A stretch of DNA of 59,627 nucleotides from DTU036 sp964346475 (GTDB lineage Bacteria > Bacillota > Clostridia > Peptostreptococcales > Acidaminobacteraceae), in the NCBI GenBank assembly GCA_964346475.1, contig CAYFUM010000006.1, forward strand, positions 1-59,627, in the 5' to 3' direction. Every line of letters starts with the position of its first letter. The first letter of the stretch is position 1. Under the pieces are notes generated by a model that worked only from the letters and a program-made list of their open reading frames with translations, was not told where the DNA came from and did not search any database. Position numbers and translations under genes: made by a program. Below are positions 35,540-44,102 of the stretch, in pieces.

Positions 35540-35568
35540 AGAATAACAGAACATTTGTTCGATTACAA
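35540..35568 (-). promoter_or_regulatory. SOS-controlled promoter with LexA box
   Basis: On the minus strand TTGTAA (complement of 35563-35568), 17-base spacer, TATTCT (complement of 35540-35545). The spacer contains GAACAAATGTTC (35549-35560), a perfect GAAC-N4-GTTC LexA/DinR box. LexA bound here would block RNA polymerase directly. Confidence 0.85.
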
Positions 35569-35620
35569 GGACCTCCAGTGAAAATGCCTGGATTTAAAAA
35601 TGAATAATCCTTATAACAAG

Positions 35621-35629
35621 TGGTATAAT
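35621..35629 (+). promoter_or_regulatory. Extended -10 promoter for the aminotransferase-PspC operon
   Basis: TGG followed by TATAAT (35624-35629) about 20 bases before the ATG at 35651. No convincing -35. Independent of the divergent SOS promoter some 55 bases away. Confidence 0.55.
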
Positions 35630-35650
35630 TAAGACAATAGGGAGGTAGTT

Positions 35651-36592
35651 ATGGAAAAGATTTATGAAGTCCTCAGGGTACTGGAGGGCAGACCCGTATT
35701 TTTAAATGAGCACCTGGAGAGGCTGGAGAAGTCCTGGAGCCACTACAATGTTACGGCCATGGACCAGAGGGCTCTAAGGCAGGGCCTTATTGACCTAGCC
35801 TCAAAGAGGCAAGACCCCCACAATTTAAGGGTGGAGGTGGAGGTGGCAACAGGCTCCTTTACCATTGAAGCCCTAGAGGGGAAATATCCCAGCCAGGAAA
35901 TGAAAAAAGAAGGTGTAAGACTTGGGACCTTTGAGCATGAGAGGGAGAACCCCCAGGTTAAGTTTATAGATAAGGATATTGCTAGGAGGACCCAGGAGTA
36001 TAAGGAGGAAAGGGACCTCTATTCCCTCCTCTATGTCTCCCAGGGCCAGGTAGGGGAGTGTGAGAGAGCCAACATCTTTTTTATTAGAGACGGCCTTCTT
36101 ATTACAGCCAGGGATGAGGATGTCCTCCTGGGTGTCACCAGGGCCAAGGTCTTGGAGCTTGCCAGGGATCTTGGCATAGGGGTTATTAAAAGAACAGTTC
36201 TAGAAAAGGAGCTCTTTACCATGGAGGCAGCCTTTATGAGTGGAACCTCAATACACATCCTGCCTGTAAAGAGCATAGATGAGCTTGACTTTGATGTGGA
36301 AAACCCCCTTCTAAGAAGACTTGAAGAGGAGCTAGATAGAAGGATTTATTCTGGCCAGGAAGCTGGTTCAGAGGAAGAAAGGCCCAGTGAAGAAAAAAGA
36401 GCCAGGAAGGCAGCTAGGAGGCTTTACAGGTCCTCCACAGATACAAAGCTGGCAGGGGTCTGTGGTGGTATAGGTGAGTTCTTTAATATTGATCCCAGCC
36501 TTGTTAGGCTCTTTTGGATAATCTTTTCCCTTATGGGGGGCAGTGGCCTTATAGCCTACGTAATAGCAGCTATTATTATACCTAAGAAATAG
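35651..36592 (+). CDS. Class IV aminotransferase fused to a C-terminal PspC domain
   Basis: 313 residues. Residues 1 to about 235 look like a fold-type IV PLP enzyme (branched-chain/D-amino-acid transaminase or PabC lyase): VFLNEHLERL, the likely PLP lysine in VKFIDKD (about 103), and GQVGECERANIFFI and FMSGTSIHILPV. A Glu/Arg-rich linker (about 236-258) leads to a PspC domain with KLAGVCGGIGEFF and one membrane helix at the C-terminus, ending in IIIPKK. The enzyme would thus be tethered to the inner face of the membrane. A PabC role would complement the folate genes, but is inference. The fusion is continuous with no frame break and the next gene is a separate PspC protein. Confidence 0.85.
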   Translation: MEKIYEVLRVLEGRPVFLNEHLERLEKSWSHYNVTAMDQRALRQGLIDLASKRQDPHNLRVEVEVATGSFTIEALEGKYPSQEMKKEGVRLGTFEHERENPQVKFIDKDIARRTQEYKEERDLYSLLYVSQGQVGECERANIFFIRDGLLITARDEDVLLGVTRAKVLELARDLGIGVIKRTVLEKELFTMEAAFMSGTSIHILPVKSIDELDFDVENPLLRRLEEELDRRIYSGQEAGSEEERPSEEKRARKAARRLYRSSTDTKLAGVCGGIGEFFNIDPSLVRLFWIIFSLMGGSGLIAYVIAAIIIPKK

Positions 36593-36600
36593 GAGTAAAG

Positions 36601-36981
36601 ATGAGAAGACTATATAGATCTAGAAACGAAAGAATACTATTTGGCGTCTGCGGAGGCCTGGCTGATTATTTTCAAGTGGATGTCGTCCTTATAAGGCTGG
36701 CCTTTTTTATCCTTGGTCTAGCTGGTGTTGGAATTTTTGCCTACCTGGCAGCAGGCCTGGTCCTGCCTATTGAGCCTGAGGACGGGGTCTACTATGAGGA
36801 AAAAACCAGCCCTACAAATACCTCCTTTGTCCTGGGCGTTGGCTTTGTGCTTATTGGTGTTTACATGCTTTTTAAAAGATTTATAGTTCACCTACTACCT
36901 AGCTATACTAGGGATCTTGTCTGGCCCCTGATCTTTATTGGCCTTGGAGCTTATTTTGTTTGGGGGAGAAAGGAGTCCTAA
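36601..36981 (+). CDS. PspC domain membrane protein
   Basis: 126 residues. The N-terminal ~60 residues are a PspC domain (RILFGVCGGLADYFQVDVV, then a membrane helix), clearly similar to the C-terminus of the preceding fusion protein; this pair probably arose by duplication. Two further hydrophobic segments (FVLGVGFVLIGVYMLF and LVWPLIFIGLGAYFVW) follow a short loop. PspC proteins serve in membrane stress sensing in some bacteria, but no PspA or PspB gene is here. Its stop shares bases with the next start (TAATG). Confidence 0.85.
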   Translation: MRRLYRSRNERILFGVCGGLADYFQVDVVLIRLAFFILGLAGVGIFAYLAAGLVLPIEPEDGVYYEEKTSPTNTSFVLGVGFVLIGVYMLFKRFIVHLLPSYTRDLVWPLIFIGLGAYFVWGRKES

Positions 36982-38471
36982 TGGACCTCAAAAAGCTCAC
37001 CATCCTTCATAATAATGACCTGCATGGAGATTTTTTTGCTAAGGAGGAGTCTGAGACTCTTTTTGGTGGACTCTCCATGCTGTCGGGCTATGTGCAAAAG
37101 GTAAGAAGAGAAGAGAAGAATGTTGTCTACGCCATCGCAGGAGACATGCTCCAGGGTTCTATCATTGACCAGGAGTATAGGGGGGTATCCACTATAGATG
37201 TTATGAACATCCTAGGACCTGATATAGTGACCCTGGGTAATCATGAGATTGACTATGGTCTAGCCCACCTTATGTTTCTAGAGCGCTGTGCCCACTTTCC
37301 CATAATCAATGCCAATCTCTATATTAAACCCACTAAAAACAGGCTTTTTAAGAGCCATGAGATCATCATGGTGGGGGGAGTTAGAATGCTCTTTATTGGA
37401 ATTATCACCGAGGATATCCTAAGCTATGGGGGCAAGGACCCCCTATTAGGAACCTTTGTCGACGTCAGGGCGGCAGCTAGAGAAATAGAGTATATCTGCA
37501 ATAACTATAAGGATATAGATATAGACTTTACAGTAATCCTTACCCATATTGGCTTTGAAAAGGACCTTGAACTTGCAGCTATTCTACCTGAAGAACTTGG
37601 AGTTGATCTTATTCTAGGTGGCCACTCCCACACCATGATGGACCAGCCTGCCAAGGTCAATGATATCCTCATTGCCCAGGTGGGAACAGGTTCTACCCAT
37701 ATCGGGAGGTTTGATATCACTGTAGATATGGATAGTAACTGTGTCCAAGACTATACCTGGGAGGCCATACCCATTGATGCCAGCCACTGCCCTAGGGATC
37801 CTGTTATGGATGAAGTATTAAGCAGGTACTCCGATGAGGTAGACATCAAGTATAACAGGATGATTTCCAGGCTTAGAGAACCTCTTGAGCACCCCGATAG
37901 GTATAGGGAGACTGCCCTGGGGAATTTCTTTGCTGATATTTTTAAAAAGCAGCTAGATGTAGATATCTTTCTACTTGGTTCTGGCTCCATTAGAGGGACC
38001 AGGCTAGAGGAGCTTGTTACCCTGTCCTCTCTTAGAGAGGTCTTTCCCTATGATGAGGGGGTGATGAGCTTCAATATAGAGGGTGGCCAGCTGGAAGAGA
38101 TAATAAGGAATTTTTTTAGGAATGCCTATGATGGTAAGACCCATGAGTTTTACCAGTATAGCCAGGGCATGAAAATAGAGGTCTCTGGCCAGGGCCAGGT
38201 AGAAAAAATAGAGTTCCAAGGTAGACCTTTAGAGGAAAAAAGAATCTATAAACTGGCAACCCAGGGTTTTCACTTCGGAATCATGGAAGAGACCTTTGGC
38301 TATAATCCCAGGGAAAATACAGCTAATGGGTCCCCTAGGAGTCTGTCGACCTCCAGCTTTGATATAATTGATGAGTATCTTGAAAACAATCATTTTCTCT
38401 TTGCCAGTGTGGAGGGCAGGATTATCTTAGAGGAGCCCCTAAAAAATACAGAGGGGCCTGAGGAAGATTAG
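36981..38471 (+). CDS. Cytosolic 5'-nucleotidase/metallophosphoesterase family protein (YunD-like)
   Basis: 496 residues. Bipartite 5'-nucleotidase: an N-terminal calcineurin-like domain (ILHNNDLHGDF, AGDMLQGS, LGNHEIDYG, LTHIGFEKD, GGHSHT) and a C-terminal nucleotide-specificity domain (about 320-480). No signal peptide, unlike secreted UshA-type enzymes, so it acts in the cytoplasm, as B. subtilis YunD does. ATG 36981 has AAAGGAG upstream and overlaps the previous stop. The substrate is probably a nucleotide; which one cannot be read. Confidence 0.88.
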   Translation: MDLKKLTILHNNDLHGDFFAKEESETLFGGLSMLSGYVQKVRREEKNVVYAIAGDMLQGSIIDQEYRGVSTIDVMNILGPDIVTLGNHEIDYGLAHLMFLERCAHFPIINANLYIKPTKNRLFKSHEIIMVGGVRMLFIGIITEDILSYGGKDPLLGTFVDVRAAAREIEYICNNYKDIDIDFTVILTHIGFEKDLELAAILPEELGVDLILGGHSHTMMDQPAKVNDILIAQVGTGSTHIGRFDITVDMDSNCVQDYTWEAIPIDASHCPRDPVMDEVLSRYSDEVDIKYNRMISRLREPLEHPDRYRETALGNFFADIFKKQLDVDIFLLGSGSIRGTRLEELVTLSSLREVFPYDEGVMSFNIEGGQLEEIIRNFFRNAYDGKTHEFYQYSQGMKIEVSGQGQVEKIEFQGRPLEEKRIYKLATQGFHFGIMEETFGYNPRENTANGSPRSLSTSSFDIIDEYLENNHFLFASVEGRIILEEPLKNTEGPEED

Positions 38472-38591
38472 CTGGCTGATAGTTGATTAATTAAAGGCTC
38501 TCTATTTAACTCTAGGGACTTAAAAGAAATAAAGCTCTTTTCTAGCAGGGAGATAGGGGGCCTAGTCAGCTAGAGGGAGGCTAAAAAAAGA
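38472..38591 (+). other. Intergenic spacer upstream of the valS leader
   Basis: 120 bases between the nucleotidase gene and the valS promoter. It contains AAAAGA/TCTTTT and CTAG-TCAG-CTAG short inverted repeats but no convincing terminator with a U-tract, and no ORF. Readthrough from the nucleotidase operon into the T-box cannot be excluded. Confidence 0.5.
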
Positions 38592-38620
38592 TTGACAAAT
38601 AGCCTAAATAGCACTATGAT
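38592..38620 (+). promoter_or_regulatory. Consensus sigma-A promoter of valS
   Basis: TTGACA (38592-38597), a 17-base spacer and TATGAT (38615-38620). Transcription would start near 38627 and run through the T-box leader. Confidence 0.85.
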
Positions 38621-38626
38621 TTACTT

Positions 38627-38818
38627 GTGGATTTATCATGGAGGAGGAGTAGTACCACGGAGGTATTTAGAGAGAAGATGCTTGGTGAAAATCTTCCCGA
38701 ACTGGTATGAAGGTCGTCTCCTAGATCAGCGGGGTCAGCCCCTTAGAGCTTTTGAGTGCTTAGTGCAGAAATAGGGTGGTACCACGGTTTAGCGTCCCTA
38801 CGTTAGGCCGTTTTTTTT
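38627..38818 (+). promoter_or_regulatory. T-box riboswitch (tRNA-Val responsive) of valS
   Basis: The core AGGGTGGTACCACG is at 38773-38786 and the terminator stem (ACGG 38784-38787 with CCGT 38808-38811, inner TAGCGT/ACGTTA) ends in T8 from 38811. Stem I has GGAG/CTCC arms, an AGTA loop, and the specifier strand ATGAAGGTCG at 38707-38716; GTC (38713-38715) is the likely Val specifier. GGT (Gly) overlaps it by two bases, but the T-box base T (TGGT) pairs with discriminator A, as in tRNA-Val, not tRNA-Gly. A GGGG-TCAG-CCCC stem lies at about 38731-38742. Uncharged tRNA-Val would turn valS on. Confidence 0.92.
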
Positions 38819-38836
38819 ATTTAGGAGGTTATTTAG

Positions 38837-41461
38837 ATGAAGTTTACCATGGGAAAAACCTATAATCCCCAGGACTTTGAAGAGAGAATTTACAAGATGT
38901 GGATGGACAGTGGCGATTTTGATGCCGAGGTCAATCCCGATAAGGAGCCCTTTACCATAGTGCTACCTCCACCAAATATTACAGGAAGTCTCCACGAGGG
39001 CCACGCCCTCAACCATACCATGCAGGACATCCTTATTCGCTATAAGAGGATGAAGGGCTTTGAGGCCCTCTGGCTACCGGGAACCGACCACGCCTCTATT
39101 GCCACCGAGGTTAGAATCCTTGACAAAATCTATAGAGAAGAGGGTCTGACCAAGGAGGACCTGGGCAGGGAGGAGTTTTTAAAAAGAGCCTGGCAGTGGA
39201 AGGAGGAGTATGGGGGAGCCATAGTCAACCAGATGAAAAAGCTGGGCAATAGCTGTGACTGGCGCAGGGAGCGTTTCACCATGGATGAGGGTTGCTCCAA
39301 GGCGGTCACCGAGGTCTTTATAAGACTCTTTGAAGAGGACCTGATCTACAGAGGAACCAGGCTGATAAACTGGTGCAGTGATTGTGGTACATCACTTAGT
39401 GACGCCGAAGTCGAGCATGAGGATGTCCAGGGAGCCTTCTACTCCATAGCCTATCCCCTAGAGGGCAGCGATAGAAAACTGGTAATTGCAACAACCAGGC
39501 CTGAGACCATGCTGGGTGACACAGCCATTGCTGTCCATCCCCAGGATGAAAGATATAAGGACCTGATTGGTAGCTACGCCCTTCTTCCCCTGGTTGGAAG
39601 AAGGCTACCTATAATAGGCGATGACTATGTGGACATGGAAATGGGAACTGGAGCTCTTAAGGTTACCCCCAGCCATGACCCCAATGACTACGAGATTGGC
39701 AAGCGCCATGGACTGGACTCCATAAACATTTTTAGTGACAAGGCCACCATCAGTGCTGAGGGCCCCTATAGGGGTATGGATAGGTTTACTGCAAGAAAGG
39801 CCATTGTAAAGGACCTTGAAAAAGAGGGCTACCTGCTGGAGGTAAGGGACCACCTCCACTCCGTTGGCCACTGCTACAGGTGTCACAACCAAATAGAACC
39901 CAGGGAGTCCCTCCAGTGGTTTGTAGAGATGGAGAGCATGGCTAGGATGGCTCTTGAGAGCACAGATAGGGGGGAGATGGAGTTTGTTCCCCAGCGCTTT
40001 ATAAAGATCTATGAACACTGGCTTGAAAATATCAAAGACTGGTGTATTTCCCGCCAGCTCTGGTGGGGCCATAGGATCCCTGCCTACTACTGTGATGAGT
40101 GTGGTGAGATGGTGGTTGCTAGAGAAAGGCCTCAGTCCTGTCCTAGCTGCTCCTCCAAGGCTTTTAGCCAGGATGAGGACGTCCTAGACACCTGGTTTAG
40201 CTCGGCCCTCTGGCCCTTTTCTACCCTGGGCTGGCCCGATGAGACTCCTGAGATGGGCTATTTCTATCCCACCGATGTTCTAGTAACGGGCTATGATATT
40301 ATATTTTTCTGGGTTGTAAGGATGATGTTTTCAGGACTTAAGCAAATAGGTCTTGCCCCCTTCCACCATACCCTGATTAACGGAATAGTCAGGGACGCCC
40401 AGGGAAGAAAGATTTCCAAGAGTCTTGATAATGGCACAGACCCCATTGCGATAATAGATGAGTATGGTGCAGACGCTCTGCGCTTTATGCTGATTAGTGG
40501 CACCTCGGTTGGCAGTGATACTAGGTTTTTAATTGAGAAGGTAGAGGCAGCAAGAAACTTTGCAAACAAGCTCTGGAACGCCTCGAGATTTCTTATAGGT
40601 AGCCTGGAAGAAGGGGACTATAAGCTTGATTTTGACTCCCTAGACCTTGCTGATAGGTGGATCCTCTCCAGGCTTGCCAGGACTGCTGAAGAAGTTGAAA
40701 GAAACCTTGAGCACTATGAACTGGGCCTGGCAGGGGATAGGCTGGTGGACTTTGTCTGGAGTGACTATTGTGACTGGTTTATAGAGCTTAGCAAGGAGGC
40801 CCTCTATAGCAGTGATGAGAAGAAGAAGGAAAATAAACAGGCTGTCCTCCTCTTTGCACTGGAGGAGATCCTTAAACTCCTTCATCCCTTTATGCCCTTT
40901 ATAACCGAGGAAATCTGGCTCCACCTGCCCCATAGAAAGAGCCACCTTATCAGGAGTAACTGGCCTGAAAAGCTAGAAAAATATCCTGAGGAGGAAGAGG
41001 TCATGGCCCTCATCCAGGAGGCCATAGGTAGGATAAGAAATCTCAGGTCTGAGATGAATATCCCACCATCAAAGAAGGGGAGTCTCTTTATTCTAGGTTC
41101 TAGAGCTGAGGAGATCTACCCCTACGCAGGCTACTTTAAGGCCCTGGCCTCGGTGGACAGGCTGGAGCTGGTGGAGGGTGAAGTGCCAGAGGCTTCCTCA
41201 ATCCTGCTGGAGGGCCTAAGTCTCTACCTGCCTCTTGATGAGCTGATAGACTTTGACAAGGAGCTTTCCAGGATGGCCAGGGAGCTTGAAAAGGTAGAGG
41301 GGGAGATTTCAAGATCCAGGGGAAAACTGGGCAATGAGGGCTTTACTTCCAAGGCACCTGAGGCCCTGGTAAAAAAGGAGGAGGAAAAACTCCAGGGCTA
41401 TCTGGCTCTAGAGCAGGACCTCCTAGAGAAGATTAAGGAAATAAAGGAGAAAATCCAGTGA
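38837..41461 (+). CDS. valS: Valyl-tRNA synthetase
   Basis: 874 residues. Class I synthetase charging tRNA-Val. The HIGH box reads HEGH in PPPNITGSLHEGHAL, the KMSKS loop reads KISKS in GRKISKSLDNGTD, and the editing domain lies between. The tRNA-contacting C-terminal coiled coil (about 815-874) is present. ATG 38837 has AGGAGG upstream. It is the first gene after the T-box and folC overlaps its stop (GTGA), a standard valS-folC pair. Confidence 0.97.
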   Translation: MKFTMGKTYNPQDFEERIYKMWMDSGDFDAEVNPDKEPFTIVLPPPNITGSLHEGHALNHTMQDILIRYKRMKGFEALWLPGTDHASIATEVRILDKIYREEGLTKEDLGREEFLKRAWQWKEEYGGAIVNQMKKLGNSCDWRRERFTMDEGCSKAVTEVFIRLFEEDLIYRGTRLINWCSDCGTSLSDAEVEHEDVQGAFYSIAYPLEGSDRKLVIATTRPETMLGDTAIAVHPQDERYKDLIGSYALLPLVGRRLPIIGDDYVDMEMGTGALKVTPSHDPNDYEIGKRHGLDSINIFSDKATISAEGPYRGMDRFTARKAIVKDLEKEGYLLEVRDHLHSVGHCYRCHNQIEPRESLQWFVEMESMARMALESTDRGEMEFVPQRFIKIYEHWLENIKDWCISRQLWWGHRIPAYYCDECGEMVVARERPQSCPSCSSKAFSQDEDVLDTWFSSALWPFSTLGWPDETPEMGYFYPTDVLVTGYDIIFFWVVRMMFSGLKQIGLAPFHHTLINGIVRDAQGRKISKSLDNGTDPIAIIDEYGADALRFMLISGTSVGSDTRFLIEKVEAARNFANKLWNASRFLIGSLEEGDYKLDFDSLDLADRWILSRLARTAEEVERNLEHYELGLAGDRLVDFVWSDYCDWFIELSKEALYSSDEKKKENKQAVLLFALEEILKLLHPFMPFITEEIWLHLPHRKSHLIRSNWPEKLEKYPEEEEVMALIQEAIGRIRNLRSEMNIPPSKKGSLFILGSRAEEIYPYAGYFKALASVDRLELVEGEVPEASSILLEGLSLYLPLDELIDFDKELSRMARELEKVEGEISRSRGKLGNEGFTSKAPEALVKKEEEKLQGYLALEQDLLEKIKEIKEKIQ

Positions 41462-42732
41462 AAATAGATCAAGCTCTGGACTTTTTAAATCAGTCCTACA
41501 AAATAGGCCGAAAGCTGGGCCTTGAGAATATCCAGCGTCTACTGGACAAGCTGGGTAATCCTGAAAGAAAATTACAAATAATCCATGTGGCTGGTACCAA
41601 TGGCAAGGGATCTACCTCCTCTATGATCTACTCGGTAATCCAGGAGGCAGGCTACTCCGTGGGCTTTTATAGCTCTCCCCACCTGGTCCACTACAATGAA
41701 AGGTTTGGCTATAATGGCAGGCTAATAAGCGATAGTGATCTTGCCAGATCCTTAACTGTTGTAAAGGAGGCCTGTGAGGAGCTAGTTGAGGAGGGCTTTG
41801 ATCATCCCACAGAGTTTGAAATCCTGACTGCTGCAGGGCTTTGGTTCTTTGATAGCCTGGGTCTTGAGTACGCTGTAATGGAGGTTGGTCTAGGAGGCAG
41901 GCTGGATGCCACCAATGTGGTTCAGCCAGTTATATCTATAATAACCCCCATAGCCATGGACCATGAGGCCTATCTTGGAGATAGTCTAAAGGCTATTGCT
42001 GGAGAGAAGGCTGGTATCATTAAGTCCAGGGTGCCGGTGGTGGTGGGCCTTCAAGAAGAGGAGGTCCTGGAGGTGCTAAGGGCCAGAGCCCTGGAGCTTG
42101 GCAGTGACTTCAGCGCTATAGATAAAGAGGGCCTTGAGATTCTAAAGAGTGATCTTAGTGAAAACCACTTTATCTATAAAGGCCATGACTACCGCCTAGC
42201 CCTTCTAGGTCTCCACCAGATAGACAACGCCCTACTTGCTATAGAGGCCCTCAAAATAATGAAGGACCAGGGCAGGATAGATGTGGATGAGGAGGAGATA
42301 AGAAAGGGCCTTCTCAAGACCAGGTGGCCCGGCAGGCTGGAAAAGATAGCCTCAAATCCTGACTTTTATATTGATGGGGGCCACAATGCCCACGGTATCA
42401 GGGCAGTTTCTAAGCTTTTAAAGCCCGAGGAGAAGGATAGGAGGATCCTGCTACTTGGCATGCGCCAGGACAAGGACTACACAGAGGTTTTAAAACTCCT
42501 CCTTCCCCTATTTAGGGAGGTGGTCTTTACTCTGCCTCTAGGGGATATGGTGGTTCCTGTGGAGGAGCTTATAGAAAAGGCAGCTGAGATGGGAATAGAA
42601 GCAAGGGGTCATAGTGACTATAAGAAGGCCCTGGACCTAGTCTACTCTAAGCTTAAAGCTGGAGACCAGGTCTTTGCCATGGGTAGCTTTTATCTTATAG
42701 GAGAGGTCAAGGATGAGGTTCTAAGAAGATGA
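41458..42732 (+). CDS. folC: Folylpolyglutamate synthase / dihydrofolate synthase
   Basis: 424 residues. ATP-dependent Mur-ligase-type enzyme that adds glutamate to dihydropteroate and folates. P-loop VAGTNGKGSTS (about residues 44-54), EVGLGGRLDATNVV, DHEAYLGDSL and DGGHNAHG are visible. GTG start at 41458 overlaps the valS TGA, so both are translated together and are under T-box control. It completes the folate path begun by folE-folP-folB-folK elsewhere in the window. maf overlaps its end by four bases. Confidence 0.95.
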   Translation: MKIDQALDFLNQSYKIGRKLGLENIQRLLDKLGNPERKLQIIHVAGTNGKGSTSSMIYSVIQEAGYSVGFYSSPHLVHYNERFGYNGRLISDSDLARSLTVVKEACEELVEEGFDHPTEFEILTAAGLWFFDSLGLEYAVMEVGLGGRLDATNVVQPVISIITPIAMDHEAYLGDSLKAIAGEKAGIIKSRVPVVVGLQEEEVLEVLRARALELGSDFSAIDKEGLEILKSDLSENHFIYKGHDYRLALLGLHQIDNALLAIEALKIMKDQGRIDVDEEEIRKGLLKTRWPGRLEKIASNPDFYIDGGHNAHGIRAVSKLLKPEEKDRRILLLGMRQDKDYTEVLKLLLPLFREVVFTLPLGDMVVPVEELIEKAAEMGIEARGHSDYKKALDLVYSKLKAGDQVFAMGSFYLIGEVKDEVLRR

Positions 42733-43301
42733 TTATTTTAATATCAGCTTCCCCTAGGAGAAGGGAGCTTCTTTCTATGATCTATCCCCAGGTGGTCTAT
42801 GATGTCAGCGAGGTGGAGGAGCCCATGGATGATGAGGATCCGGCTAAGCTTGTGGTTAAATCCGCTAGGCTCAAGCTCAAGGACCGCCTCCACGCCCATA
42901 GGAGTGGAATTCTTCTAGCCAGTGATACTCTGGTCTACTGTGATGGGGTCCTGGGTAAGCCCAGGTCCAGGGAAGAAGCCTTTGACATGCTAAGTAGGCT
43001 CTCGGGTAGGGTGCATGAGGTCTACACCAGCCTTGTCCTCCATGATAAAACTACAGGTAAACTGGTGGAGGACTACCAGGTAACCAGGGTTTTCTTTTCT
43101 GCCATGAGCGGCCAGGAGATAAATAACTACCTGGATACAGGGGAGTATAAGGACAAGGCCGGGGCCTATGGCATCCAGGGCTACGGCTCTATATTTATAG
43201 AAAAGATTGAAGGTGACTATTTCAATGTCATGGGCCTGCCTCTAAATAGGCTCTATGAGATCCTCAGGGATGACTTTGATATAAATATGCTGGAAGGATA
43301 A
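42729..43301 (+). CDS. maf: Maf family nucleoside triphosphate pyrophosphatase
   Basis: 190 residues. Hydrolyses non-canonical or UTP/dTTP-type nucleotides to monophosphates; overexpression of relatives blocks septum formation. The N-terminal loop SASPRRRELL and the later ASDTLVYCDG, KPRSREEAFDML and KDKAGAYGIQG match the family. It starts in the ATGA overlap with folC. A hairpin terminator follows. Confidence 0.95.
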   Translation: MIILISASPRRRELLSMIYPQVVYDVSEVEEPMDDEDPAKLVVKSARLKLKDRLHAHRSGILLASDTLVYCDGVLGKPRSREEAFDMLSRLSGRVHEVYTSLVLHDKTTGKLVEDYQVTRVFFSAMSGQEINNYLDTGEYKDKAGAYGIQGYGSIFIEKIEGDYFNVMGLPLNRLYEILRDDFDINMLEG

Positions 43302-43307
43302 TTCATT

Positions 43308-43342
43308 AAGGAAGACTCTAATAGAGGAGCCTTCCTTTTTTC
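43308..43342 (+). terminator. Rho-independent terminator after maf
   Basis: AAGGAAG (43308-43314) pairs with CTTCCTT (43330-43336), with an inner CTC/GAG-type pairing, followed by a T-rich run to about 43345. Ends the valS-folC-maf unit. Confidence 0.85.
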
Positions 43343-43373
43343 TTTTACTTCTATACTGGAGGTGGAGGTGGAT

Positions 43374-44054
43374 ATGAATATTTCTATAGCAAAACTACCC
43401 CCTTGGGATAGGCCCAGGGAGAAAATCCTAGACCAGGGTGTGGAGAGCCTGAGTAATGCAGAGCTTCTGGCTGTTCTTCTTGGCTCGGGAACCAGGAGCC
43501 AGTCGGCAATAGGCCTGGCCCAGGAACTTATTACCAGTCTTGACAAGGGCCTCTACCAGCTGGAGGAGATGACAGTGGTGGAGATGATGGACTTTCCTGG
43601 CATTGGGCCCGCCAAGGCCTCCAGGATCCTCTGCGCCCTGGAGTTATCAAGGAGGATCAGGGCAACCCAGCTTAGCTCCATGAACATCTCCTCACCCGAG
43701 GCAGTCTACAGCTACATGCTTACCAAGATGAAGAGCTACCAAAAGGAGGTCTTTTTATGCCTCCACCTAGATAGTAAGAACAATGTCATAAGTGAGGATA
43801 TAGTCTCCATAGGGACTCTAAATCGTTCCCTGGTCCATCCAAGGGAGGTCTATAAGAAGGCCATAAAAAATGGGGCGGCGGCCATCCTGGTGGTCCACAA
43901 CCACCCCAGTGGTGATGTAAAGCCCTCCCAGGAGGACATACAGGTAACCAAAAGACTGAAGGAGGTGGGGGGAATCATGGGCATCCCCCTGCTAGATCAC
44001 ATAATAATAGCCAGGGATAGGAGGTTCTCCTTTAGGGAGGAGGGAATTTTTTAA
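43374..44054 (+). CDS. radC: DNA repair protein RadC (JAMM family)
   Basis: 226 residues. The N-terminal helix-hairpin-helix (ELLAVLLGSG ... MDFPGIGPAKA) and the C-terminal JAMM/MPN metal site HNHPSGDVKPSQEDI are visible. The repair role in bacteria is disputed; the metal-protease-like fold is sure. ATG 43374 is preferred over GTG 43362 because GGAGGTG lies upstream. A separate promoter may exist; it follows the maf terminator. Confidence 0.93.
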   Translation: MNISIAKLPPWDRPREKILDQGVESLSNAELLAVLLGSGTRSQSAIGLAQELITSLDKGLYQLEEMTVVEMMDFPGIGPAKASRILCALELSRRIRATQLSSMNISSPEAVYSYMLTKMKSYQKEVFLCLHLDSKNNVISEDIVSIGTLNRSLVHPREVYKKAIKNGAAAILVVHNHPSGDVKPSQEDIQVTKRLKEVGGIMGIPLLDHIIIARDRRFSFREEGIF

Positions 44055-44055
44055 C

Positions 44056-44084
44056 TTACCAGGACTTGACCCATGGGGTATAAT
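44056..44084 (+). promoter_or_regulatory. Possible promoter of the radical SAM/DUF2344/RNase E-G operon
   Basis: TTACCA (44056-44061), 17-base spacer and a perfect TATAAT (44079-44084), just before the ATG at 44103. The -35 match is only 4 of 6. Confidence 0.5.
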
Positions 44085-44102
44085 TGGTTAAGTGAGGTAG
44101 TT

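Noticed and set aside
39605..40072. A 155-residue ORF on the minus strand inside valS
   Set aside because: Antisense to the editing region of valS with no supporting signals.
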